Below are positions 17,152 to 25,118 of a stretch of 36,742 nucleotides of DNA, piece by piece. Both the position numbers and the translations under genes were made by a program. Under the pieces are notes generated by a model, which was not told the origin of the DNA, ran no database searches, and was given only the letters and a program-made list of their open reading frames with translations. Numbering within the stretch: position 1 is the stretch's first letter; every line of letters begins with the position of its first letter. Source of the DNA: Betaproteobacteria bacterium (GTDB taxonomy: Bacteria; Pseudomonadota; Gammaproteobacteria; Burkholderiales; SG8-41). The DNA is taken from NCBI GenBank assembly GCA_016199485.1, contig JACQGO010000333.1, positions 1 through 36,742 of the forward strand. Direction: 5' to 3'.

Positions 17152-17364
17152 TCAGGCCGTGGTGATCTGCTTGGGGCCGGCCGGCGCCGACTGGACCAGA
17201 TAATCCAGAACCTCGCCCTGCATGCGCTCGATCTCCAGCCGATAGCCGGAGCTCAGCGCGGCCCACTCCTCGGGCCGGGCGGTCTTCCGCAATTCGTCGA
17301 GCAGCCGCTCAAGTCTTGCCACGCGCTCGCGCGTCACCGCCAATTCCTGGTCGTTGCGTATCAT
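17152..17364 (-). CDS. Small coiled/helical protein, partner of the nucleotidyltransferase-like gene
   Basis: MIRNDQELAVTRERVARLERLLDELRKTARPEEWAALSSGYRLEIERMQGEVLDYLVQ; overlaps the end of the upstream ORF. Confidence 0.65.
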   Translation of the reverse strand: MIRNDQELAVTRERVARLERLLDELRKTARPEEWAALSSGYRLEIERMQGEVLDYLVQSAPAGPKQITTA

Positions 17365-17798
17365 GTCTGAATGTCCACTATGCCACGTTTTGCCCCATCG
17401 CGCTTGATCTGCCATGTTTCAAGAAACTCCCGCACCAGCCTATCCGACACCATGCCTTCACGCAGCCAGAAGACGCTTGCCCCATAACGAGCCTGTGCAT
17501 CCGCGTGCGAGAAAATCGTGCGACACTCGCGAGGGGATTCCTCCAGCCTGAAATCGGCCGCCATCACTAACGCTACGTCGACGTCATGTGGATCGGTTGT
17601 CGAAGATACAAAGCTGCCGAACACGCAGAACCGCTTGAGCTTGCCTGTGCGCGCCGCCAGTTCATGCAAATGACGTAGCCGGGCGAGCGCGTGAACGCGA
17701 ACTTCCGAGCCGATCCCGAAACGTTCGGCCACCTCGGCCCATGTCGCCGAATGTATGCCGAGTGGTAGGTCGCCGTTCTCATCAAGCGGCGGGAGCAT
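17361..17798 (-). CDS. Minimal nucleotidyltransferase-like protein (DUF6932-like)
   Basis: RFCVFGSFVSSTTDPHDVDVALVMAADF: GS...D.DV nucleotidyltransferase-type motif. Confidence 0.75.
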   Translation of the reverse strand: MLPPLDENGDLPLGIHSATWAEVAERFGIGSEVRVHALARLRHLHELAARTGKLKRFCVFGSFVSSTTDPHDVDVALVMAADFRLEESPRECRTIFSHADAQARYGASVFWLREGMVSDRLVREFLETWQIKRDGAKRGIVDIQT

Positions 17799-17831
17799 GC
17801 ACGCTGCTCATGATTGAAGTATTACTGCATC

Positions 17832-17957
17832 TCATTTTCTCGCACGTATGGGAAAAATCAGCACGTGGCATGGTTGCTTGCCTCGCTGCGACATACTCTC
17901 AAATTGCTCGAGCGCCGCGCGCGTCCACTCAAGCGGCTTTTCGCGAGCGCCGTGCAT
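17832..17957 (-). pseudogene. 3'-truncated RelE/ParE-like toxin fragment
   Basis: MHGAREKPLEWTRAALEQFESMSQRGKQPCHVLIFPIRARK*: ParE-like beginning, only 41 aa; start overlaps the antitoxin end. Confidence 0.45.
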
Positions 17958-18246
17958 GGCGCGCGATCATGGCCCGCAGTTCGGCACGCGCTTCGCCGTC
18001 GCTCACGATCACGCCGCGCCGGCCGGAGGCGATTCCTTCGTTCACGCGGCGGACGAGTTCCTCGCAGTAGTCGAACCCGTCGCGCAGCACGAATTTGAGC
18101 ATGCGCTGCGGCGTCGATCCGGCGGCAGCGGCCAAGCGCTCCAGACGCCTCCGATCCGCCCCTGCCAGTGCAAGTCGCGCGGAAGACCGCCTGGCTGAAT
18201 AACTTTGAGTGCGCATGGCAAACCTCTCGTTCACGCTTCTGATCAT
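17929..18246 (-). CDS. Putative CopG/RHH-type antitoxin
   Basis: RLALAGADRRRLERLAAAAGSTPQRMLKFVLRDGFDYCEELVRRVNEGIASGRRGVIVSDGEARAELRAMI; typical ParD-like length and layout. Confidence 0.55.
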   Translation of the reverse strand: MIRSVNERFAMRTQSYSARRSSARLALAGADRRRLERLAAAAGSTPQRMLKFVLRDGFDYCEELVRRVNEGIASGRRGVIVSDGEARAELRAMIARHARRSRKAA

Positions 18247-18279
18247 TCTAGCTCGAAGCCGCGTTAATGTCAGTTCTGC

Positions 18280-18310
18280 AAAGGAGGGGACGTAGCTTGG
18301 TTTTTCTCAA
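18280..18310 (-). repeat. 3'-module copy R7 (terminator half), right boundary of TA array
   Basis: AAAGGAGGGGACGTAGCTTGGTTTTTCTCAA matches the terminator half of R1/R6. Confidence 0.65.
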
Positions 18311-18426
18311 ACCCTTGGATAGCACGACCCGGCCGCGCTGCCCGACTGCCGCAAGCCAAAACATTTGGCGGGGCGGCCTGTCCCGGCGCTATCGGAGTTC
18401 AAGACAGATGCGAAAGAAAGCCGCAG

Positions 18427-19809
18427 TCACTTGTGCCGACGCGCGAGCAACCTGGCAAAAGAGCGCATGTCGGCCTCCTTCTCGATGGAGTGCACGCGGT
18501 CGATCACTTGCCGCGCGATGCGCGGTCCCAGGACGGGTTCGGCCTGCGTGCGGAACTTCCTCGTCACGTCGTCCCAGGTCATCGGGTTTTGCGGGTCCCC
18601 GCGCGGGTAGGTCACTTCGCGGTAAAACGTGCCGCGCGGCGTTTTCACCTCGACCGCCGCCGGGCGCGCGCCCTGCCTGAACAGCGCGGTGAATTCCGGC
18701 TTCGCCTCTATCGTCGTCTTTGCCATGAGAGTGGCAACCGCCGGATTGCGCAGCCATTCGTCGGTGAACTGCTGCGGTGTGACCTCGCCGGCGACGATCG
18801 CGGCCGCGACGCAATAGTAGAAGCTGTGATCCGCGGTCTCCTTGGTGGTCGGCGCGAGCTTGCTGCGGTCCCAGCTCGGCTTGGTGACCGCTTCCTCGTG
18901 GGCGAGGATGCGGATCGCCTCGATCTCGGCGGGATCGATCCGGTGTTCGTTCCTCAGTTCGATCGCCGCCTGCACCATCGCCGGCGTCATGCCCTCCACC
19001 GGATAAGGCTTGAGGCCGACCTTGAGGATGCGGAAGTCGCCGCGCTGCGGCACGAGCGGTTCGACATCGACGCCTCCCGCCACCGCGTGGCGAAAGCCGT
19101 AAGGGCCCTCGAGCAGCGTGCTACATCCCGTGAATCCGCGACCCGCGAGCAGCGCGTAGAGGATGCTCTGGCTCGCGACGATCGGTGCCGAGAGCGCCTT
19201 GTCCATCGGAATGTCTCCATGGCGGATTTCGGCGAGCGTGTTCGAGCGGGCGCCCGAGAGCGCGATCGCGTGCCCGATCTGCGTCCCGTTCAGTTCCAGG
19301 AGTCTCCCCGTGCCGGCGGCCGCGGCGTAGGCGCACGCGGCGGTGTGATGCCAGCCCGCATGCCAGAGATTCCTGGCGACCGGCAGATCGGAGAACCGCA
19401 TCTGCACTTCGTATGCGATCACCGTGGCGAGCAGGAAATCGCCTCCGGAGCGTTCACGCCATTCCGCGGTCGCGAGCAATGTCGCGATGTTGTCGCTGGG
19501 ATGCGCGGTCCACGCGGGGCCGAAGTAGACGTCGTTGTAGTCCTGGTAGCGCAGCGCGACGCCGTTGGCGAGCGCCGCGAGCTGCGCGGCCGCCTTTGCG
19601 CTCTCGCCGATGACGGTTGCGTGACCGCCTGCGTCGAGCTCGCGTATCGCGCTTCTCACGGTGCGCGCGGGCTCGCTCGCAAGGCCGCCGCAGGCGCAGG
19701 CGAGGCTGTCGAGCAGGATGCGCCTGGCGTAGTCGGTGACGCGCTCTCCCAGATCCTCGAATCGAAGGTCGGCAGCGTACTTCCCGATCCGTTCCACTAC
19801 TGTCTGCAT
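18427..19809 (-). CDS. MmgE/PrpD family protein
   Basis: YARRILLDSLACACGGLASEPARTV...RYQDYNDVYFGPAWTAHPSDNIATLLATAEW...HAIALSGARSNTLAEIRHGDIPMDKALSAPIVASQSI. Confidence 0.9.
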   Translation of the reverse strand: MQTVVERIGKYAADLRFEDLGERVTDYARRILLDSLACACGGLASEPARTVRSAIRELDAGGHATVIGESAKAAAQLAALANGVALRYQDYNDVYFGPAWTAHPSDNIATLLATAEWRERSGGDFLLATVIAYEVQMRFSDLPVARNLWHAGWHHTAACAYAAAAGTGRLLELNGTQIGHAIALSGARSNTLAEIRHGDIPMDKALSAPIVASQSILYALLAGRGFTGCSTLLEGPYGFRHAVAGGVDVEPLVPQRGDFRILKVGLKPYPVEGMTPAMVQAAIELRNEHRIDPAEIEAIRILAHEEAVTKPSWDRSKLAPTTKETADHSFYYCVAAAIVAGEVTPQQFTDEWLRNPAVATLMAKTTIEAKPEFTALFRQGARPAAVEVKTPRGTFYREVTYPRGDPQNPMTWDDVTRKFRTQAEPVLGPRIARQVIDRVHSIEKEADMRSFARLLARRHK

Positions 19810-19832
19810 CGCGTACTCCCCGCGGGGACGGG

Positions 19833-21203
19833 CTATGCAGGGACTGCGCGCCGGGTGCGCGTGGCGGTCGCGGTAAGCGCGTCCATCACCGGTTTGAGGT
19901 CGCGGATCTCCTCGAGGTTGAGCAGGCTCCGCTCCACCGTGCTCACGGTTTCCGGCGCAAGACGATACGCGGCGCAGGCGCGGAACTTGGTGAGCGTGCG
20001 TTCCTGCTGCAGACCGAAGACCGGGTCACCCGGCGCGTGCTTGATGTTCTTCTCGTGGCGCTTTCCGCCGCGCGTCACTATGGCGACGTTGACGCTGCCG
20101 TCGGCGGGATCGTCGATGTGGCGGACCTTCTGCATCAGCGCGCGTATCCCCGCCTCCTGCGTGCGCTCGACGCTGTAGTCGCCGATCACCGACCAGCCCT
20201 TGAGCACCCCCAGCGCAAGGTTGAAGGCCATCGAGAATTTGCCCTCGAGCCCGGTTGCCGGACTGAGGTGAAGCAGGGGGATCGGGCGCAGGTCGACTTC
20301 GATTGCCTCGATGTTCTGCGGCTGCAACGAGTGCTCGCGCACGAGGTCGATCACGCCCGAGGTCGCGCGGTGCGTGGACCAGCATGCCGGATACCACTTA
20401 ATGACCAGCCCGCGGCTCAACGCGAAATTTTTTCCCAGGCGGCCGCACACGACCTCCTCGGTGTAGTTTCCCGACCCGCGGAAGGCCCGCAGAAATCCTT
20501 GTTCTCCGCCCAATGCGTCCTTGTCCGCGGTGAACCCGCGTTGCGCGAGCAGCGCTGCAACCACGCCGTTGCGAGCCGCCAGTCCAGCGTGCAGCGGCTT
20601 AGTCATGGTGCCGAAGTTCTTTTGGATGCCGCACGCTTCGGAAGCCGCGATGCCGATCGCGTGCATGGTCTGTGCCCGGTTCAGGCCCAGCAGCCGCGCG
20701 GCGGTGCAGGTCGCGGCGATCGCTCCGTACGGCCCGGTCGGGTGCCAGCCGAGCTGCCAGCTGCGCGCATCGATCTTGCCGAACATGCTGCGATCGGCAA
20801 GGCAGGTCCCGATCTCGAATCCGGCCGTGTAGGCCGCCAGCGCCTCCTTGCCGGAGGGGCGGGTGAGATCGGCGAGCGCGAAAATCACCGGCACGAGCAC
20901 CGCGGTCGGGTGACCGAAGCCGCCGACATCGTCGAAATCCAGCGCATGGCTCAGCGCGCCGTTGGCCAGCGCGGACTCGGGTATGTTCGTCGCGACGTTC
21001 ATGCCGATGACGCGCGCCTGCGGCTTGCCCCCGACGAAGGCGAGATAGTCCTCGATGATCGCCGCCATCTCGGTCCCGGCGCCGGCCAGCGCGACGCCGC
21101 TGCAGTCGAGGATGCCCCATTTCGCCCACGTCACCGCTTCGCGGGGTATGGAATCGAAGTCGAGCCCGATCGTGTAGTCTGCGCAAGCCGAGGTCACGCT
21201 CAT
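19833..21203 (-). CDS. MmgE/PrpD family protein (second copy)
   Basis: WGILDCSGVALAGAGTEMAAI...ALSHALDFDDVGGFGHPTAVLVPVIFALAD...GWHPTGPYGAIAATCTAARLLGLN. Confidence 0.92.
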   Translation of the reverse strand: MSVTSACADYTIGLDFDSIPREAVTWAKWGILDCSGVALAGAGTEMAAIIEDYLAFVGGKPQARVIGMNVATNIPESALANGALSHALDFDDVGGFGHPTAVLVPVIFALADLTRPSGKEALAAYTAGFEIGTCLADRSMFGKIDARSWQLGWHPTGPYGAIAATCTAARLLGLNRAQTMHAIGIAASEACGIQKNFGTMTKPLHAGLAARNGVVAALLAQRGFTADKDALGGEQGFLRAFRGSGNYTEEVVCGRLGKNFALSRGLVIKWYPACWSTHRATSGVIDLVREHSLQPQNIEAIEVDLRPIPLLHLSPATGLEGKFSMAFNLALGVLKGWSVIGDYSVERTQEAGIRALMQKVRHIDDPADGSVNVAIVTRGGKRHEKNIKHAPGDPVFGLQQERTLTKFRACAAYRLAPETVSTVERSLLNLEEIRDLKPVMDALTATATRTRRAVPA

Positions 21204-21427
21204 CGTGGTGTCTCCATGGTTGGCTCAGGGTCGTGCATGGCGGTTCTCGTCCCGATGCGCCGGTTTCGGGTGCGCGCATCCTTCGTCCGCCCGGCCTGCC
21301 GATGATACCCAATCCCCACTATTTGAACCATGAATGATTTTGCATAATACCATTTGGAAATCTCATACCACGTCCCACGGCGCGGACAGCGGGAGGTGGA
21401 GCGGCCGGAGGATCGTGAGCGCGGCCG

Positions 21428-22405
21428 TCAGGTCATTCGCCGTACCGCGGGCGCCGCCGAGCGCAACCGCGCGAGATCGACATCCCTGCCTGCGAGCGCC
21501 CTCTGGACGACATCGCGCGTAAGGTGGGGCGCATAGAGCGAAATGAAGGAAAACATGTAGCTTCGGAGCCAGGCGTGCTTGCGGACGAGCACGTTGAGCA
21601 TGCCCACCTTGAACAGGCGGTCCGCGTCCAGCGCGCGCAGCTTGCGGTCCTTGGCGGGATCGAGCGCGATGCGCGGCAGGATCGCGATTCCCATCCCGCG
21701 TTCGACGTACGCCTTGCTGACATCGGCGTCGACCGCGCTCAGCACGATGCGCGGCTTGAGCCCCGCTGCGGAAAAAGCGTCGGTGACGGCGCGTCTCGCG
21801 CTGAACGCGGGGTCGAAGGTGATCAGGGGAAAACGCGCGAGCTTCGCCAACGTCAGGCGGCGCTCCTTGAGGATGGGATGGTCGTGCCGGGCCACGATGC
21901 AGCGCGCGAGGCGGTAGGCGGGCAGCGCGATCAGCTCGTCGAAAGACCGCTCGGTTTCGGTCGCGATCGCGATATCCGCCTCGCCCGCGGCCACCAGCTC
22001 GCAGCACTGCACGGGGTTTCCCTGCCGCAACGTCAGTCCCACCCCGGGGAAACGGCGCGTAAACGACTCGATGACCTGCGGCAGCGAGTAGCGGGCCTGG
22101 GTATGGGTGGTGGCGATGGTGAGATCGCCGGCGTCCTGGCGCGAGTATTCCTTGCCGATGAGACGCAGGTTCTCCAGGTCCCGCAGCACCCTTTCCGCCA
22201 CCCGGGCAACCTCGCGCCCGGGCGGGGTGAGCGATTCGATCTTGTTTTTCCTGCGGCGGAAGATCGTGATGCCCAACTCGTCCTCGATTTCGCGCACCTG
22301 CCGGCTGATGCCCGGCTGGGACTTGTGCAGGACCTCCGCCGCGGTGGAAATCTTCATGCCCTGCTTGATGACCTCGCAAATCGCCCGCAACTGATGGATG
22401 TTCAT
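21428..22405 (-). CDS. LysR-family transcriptional regulator, CysB-like
   Basis: MNIHQLRAICEVIKQGMKISTAAEVLHKSQPGISRQVREIEDELGITIFRRRKNKIESLTPPGREV...IATTHTQARYSLPQVIESF, strongly CysB-like. Confidence 0.92.
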   Translation of the reverse strand: MNIHQLRAICEVIKQGMKISTAAEVLHKSQPGISRQVREIEDELGITIFRRRKNKIESLTPPGREVARVAERVLRDLENLRLIGKEYSRQDAGDLTIATTHTQARYSLPQVIESFTRRFPGVGLTLRQGNPVQCCELVAAGEADIAIATETERSFDELIALPAYRLARCIVARHDHPILKERRLTLAKLARFPLITFDPAFSARRAVTDAFSAAGLKPRIVLSAVDADVSKAYVERGMGIAILPRIALDPAKDRKLRALDADRLFKVGMLNVLVRKHAWLRSYMFSFISLYAPHLTRDVVQRALAGRDVDLARLRSAAPAVRRMT

Positions 22406-22429
22406 CGGGCGCGTCCTCCCCGGCGGCAC

Positions 22430-22460
22430 ACTATCAGAAAAACGAATGGTACTATCAGAA
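22430..22460. promoter_or_regulatory. Direct repeat ACTATCAGAA, 21 bp apart
   Basis: ACTATCAGAA at 22430-22439 and 22451-22460 in the LysR/Bug divergent region. Confidence 0.45.
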
Positions 22461-22646
22461 GCCCTTCATTGACCACATAGCGCGGGGCATCTAACATGAA
22501 AATGGAAATTGTCAGTGAACCCCGTCAACTGGCGGAGTCCCGTTGAGCAGGTCCGTCCGTCGCGACACCGCGCCAACGTGATTGCGGCAGATCGCATCGT
22601 ATGGTGGTCAGCGAAACCGGCCCCGCGTGAAGAGAAGGAGACGAGA

Positions 22647-23630
22647 ATGCGCGCGATTGCGCTCGTGCGTCCTGCGACGCTGAACATTCTGCTGTGCCTC
22701 GCCGGGTTCGCTCTCCAGAGCGCATTCGCGCAGAGTTATCCGGTGAAGCCGATCCGGCTCATCCTGGGTTTCCCGCCGGGCGGCGGCGTGGATGTCGTCG
22801 CCCGCCAGCTCGTTCCCAAATTGAGCGAGCAACTGGGCCAGCAGGTGGTGATCGAAAATCGTCCCGGCGCCGGGGGTAACATCGCGTTCGAGCTGCTCGC
22901 CAATGCGCCTGCCGACGGCTATTCGCTCATGATGACCACGCCTACACTCACGGTCAATCCGGGCCTGTACCGCAAGGTGGCTTACGATCCGCTGAACGAT
23001 TTTGCGCCGGTGGCGATGGTCGCTTCCACGATCTATATGCTGGTAGTCCATCCCTCCCTGCCGGTGAAATCAGTGAAGGAACTGATCGCGCTCGCCGGGG
23101 CCAAGCCGCGCGAGCTTACCTACTCGTCCGGCGGCAACGGCGCGGCGGCGCACCTCGCCGGCGAGATGTTCAAGAGCATGACCAGGATCGACGTGGTGCA
23201 CGTGCCCTACAAGGGAATCGCGCCGGCTCTCGTCGCGTTGCTGAGCGGCGAGGCGCAGCTCACCTTCGGCAGTCTGCCCTCCACGCTGCCGCACGTCAGG
23301 GCGGGAAAGCTGAGGGCGCTCGCGGTGACGAGCGCCGCGCGATCGAGGTTCGTTCCCGAGCTGCCCTCGATCGCCGAGGCGGGGGTGCCCGGTTATGAAA
23401 CGACGGCCTGGTACGGAGTCATCGCGCCCGCGAAAACGCCGAAGGCGATCGTGACCCGGCTGGCGAGCGAGCTTACGAAAGTTCTCGGTCTGGAGGAGGT
23501 CAAGGGCCGCTTCTCGAGCCAGAGCATCGAGGTCGTCACCAGCACGCCGGAGCGATTCGGCGAATTCATCAGGACCGAGCTTGCCAAGTGGCGCAATGTG
23601 GTCAAGACTTCGGGCATGCGTGTCGACTGA
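22647..23630 (+). CDS. Tripartite tricarboxylate transporter (Bug/TctC) substrate-binding protein
   Basis: Signal peptide then SYPVKPIRLILGFPPGGGVDVVARQLVPKLSEQLGQQVVIENRPGAGGNIA. Confidence 0.95.
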   Translation: MRAIALVRPATLNILLCLAGFALQSAFAQSYPVKPIRLILGFPPGGGVDVVARQLVPKLSEQLGQQVVIENRPGAGGNIAFELLANAPADGYSLMMTTPTLTVNPGLYRKVAYDPLNDFAPVAMVASTIYMLVVHPSLPVKSVKELIALAGAKPRELTYSSGGNGAAAHLAGEMFKSMTRIDVVHVPYKGIAPALVALLSGEAQLTFGSLPSTLPHVRAGKLRALAVTSAARSRFVPELPSIAEAGVPGYETTAWYGVIAPAKTPKAIVTRLASELTKVLGLEEVKGRFSSQSIEVVTSTPERFGEFIRTELAKWRNVVKTSGMRVD

Positions 23631-23643
23631 CGAGGAAACGGGG

Positions 23644-24981
23644 ATGGATAGCGCGCTGGCCGGGGAGCGGCGGTTCAATTTCCGGTATTTTCCCGAGAAC
23701 TACATGTGGTCGCAGGGCATGATGCTCGCGATCGAGATGGCGCGCTGGGGCGGCTCGGCCATCAGCGAGGTCGACCGTGTCGGGCGGCGGCTCAAGGACC
23801 GGCTCGGCGACAACGATGCGTGGGGAGCCGAATGGGAGGCCGAAGCGCGGCGCGTCGAGCAGATGGGCGATGATGCCGTTGCCGGGAAACGTTACCTGAC
23901 GGCGGGCGCGCACTACCTGCGCGCCGCGGTGTACTACTTCTGCGGGGAGCGTTTCGTGCCGCTGGGCGCGAAGAAACTGGAGCTCTACAAGAACTGCCTG
24001 CGCTGCTTCCGCCTCGGCATCCGGTGGCGCTATCCGGGCATCGAGCGCGTCGAAGTGCCGTATGAGGGCGGCGCGCCGGAGCGAGGAGCAGGGGACCCCG
24101 AATCGCGGGGATGCGACCGCAAAGGCGCGCATCAGCCCGCGGTTTCGAATTCCGGCGCTCTTGTGCCCGCTCGCGGGTCGCATCCCGCAGGCGGAAGCCC
24201 TGCTTCGCCGTCCGCGGGCACGCTCCCCGCGTGGTTCATGAAAGCGCGCGGCGTGCCGGGCCGCGCGCCGGCGGTGTGCTTCTTCGACGGGCTGGACGCC
24301 GCCAAGGAACTCTCGATTCTGTTCGGGGGCGTGGAGCTCGCGAACCGCGGGATACATACCCTCGCCATCGACGGGCCGGGGCAGGGCGAGGCGCTGCGCT
24401 TGCAGAACATCCCCAGCCGCCATGACTACGAGGTCCCGGCGGCGGCCGCGTACGACTACGTGGCGAGCCGGGCCGACGTCGATCCCGGGCGGGTGGCGGT
24501 GATGGCCTTCAGCATGGGCGGCTATTACGCTCCGCGCGCGACGGCATTCGAGAAGCGCTTTGCCGCCTGCGTCGCCTGGGGCGCGCACTTCGACTACCAC
24601 GCGAACTGGGTCAAGCGCCGCAAGCAATTCGAATCGGGCGGCACCAGGGTCTCGGCCCCGCATTACCAGTTGCCGTGGGTGCTCGGCGTCGCGGACATGG
24701 ACGCAGCGATGAGGAAGCTTGAAAAGTACACGCTGGCGGGCGTCGCCGAGAGAATTGAATGCCCGACGCTCGTGATGCACGGCGAGCGCGACACGCTCTC
24801 GCCGGTGGAGACGGCACACCAGCTCTATAACGCGGTCGGCTCGAAGGTGAAGACACTGAAGATCTTCACCGCGGAGGAGGGCGGCGCCGAGCACTGCCAG
24901 ACCGACAATCGCCTGCTCGGCGCGAACTACGTCGCCGACTGGCTCGCGGAAACGTTGAAGGCAACCCCGCCGCAGCTCTGA
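23644..24981 (+). CDS. Alpha/beta hydrolase with in-frame insertion
   Basis: DGPGQGEALRLQNIPSRHDYEVPAAAAYDYVASRADVDPGRVAVMAFSMGGYYAPRATAFEKRFAACVAWGAHFDY; GFSMGG-type nucleophile elbow. Confidence 0.88.
   Translation: MDSALAGERRFNFRYFPENYMWSQGMMLAIEMARWGGSAISEVDRVGRRLKDRLGDNDAWGAEWEAEARRVEQMGDDAVAGKRYLTAGAHYLRAAVYYFCGERFVPLGAKKLELYKNCLRCFRLGIRWRYPGIERVEVPYEGGAPERGAGDPESRGCDRKGAHQPAVSNSGALVPARGSHPAGGSPASPSAGTLPAWFMKARGVPGRAPAVCFFDGLDAAKELSILFGGVELANRGIHTLAIDGPGQGEALRLQNIPSRHDYEVPAAAAYDYVASRADVDPGRVAVMAFSMGGYYAPRATAFEKRFAACVAWGAHFDYHANWVKRRKQFESGGTRVSAPHYQLPWVLGVADMDAAMRKLEKYTLAGVAERIECPTLVMHGERDTLSPVETAHQLYNAVGSKVKTLKIFTAEEGGAEHCQTDNRLLGANYVADWLAETLKATPPQL
24073..24219. repeat. 147-bp palindromic element inserted in frame in the hydrolase
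   Basis: Inverted arms GCGGGGATGCGACCGC (24105-24120) / GCGGGTCGCATCCCGC (24173-24188) and GGAGCGAGGAGCAGGG (24078-24093) / CCCTGCTTCGCCGTCC (24198-24213); excision restores VEVPYEGG-TLPAWFMKA. Confidence 0.65.
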
Positions 24982-25011
24982 CGGCGCCCCGGAACCCGCA
25001 AAAACAGTTTG

Positions 25012-25095
25012 AACCGCCGATGAACGCCGATCATGTCAATGAAGAACTGGTTAGCAGGAGACTTCGTCTGCGTTTATCGGCGTTTATCTGCGGTT
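25012..25095. repeat. Intergenic inverted repeat
   Basis: AACCGCCGATGAACGCCGAT (25012-25031) vs ATCGGCGTTTATCTGCGGTT (25076-25095): 18/20 complementary. Confidence 0.7.
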
Positions 25096-25118
25096 GATGA
25101 GTGGTTCTGATTTTTGAG

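Noticed and set aside
13400-18312. Interpretation of the TA array as a classical integron with attC sites
   Set aside because: No integron integrase in the window, and the repeats lack recognisable RYYYAAC/GTTRRRY attC ends; kept only as a generic cassette/repeat model.
18433-20178. 581-aa plus-strand ORF opposite the MmgE/PrpD genes
   Set aside because: Antisense shadow ORF without recognisable motifs; similar ORFs lie opposite most genes here (e.g. 31270-32376, 23602-24894, 20037-21305, 34239-35192).
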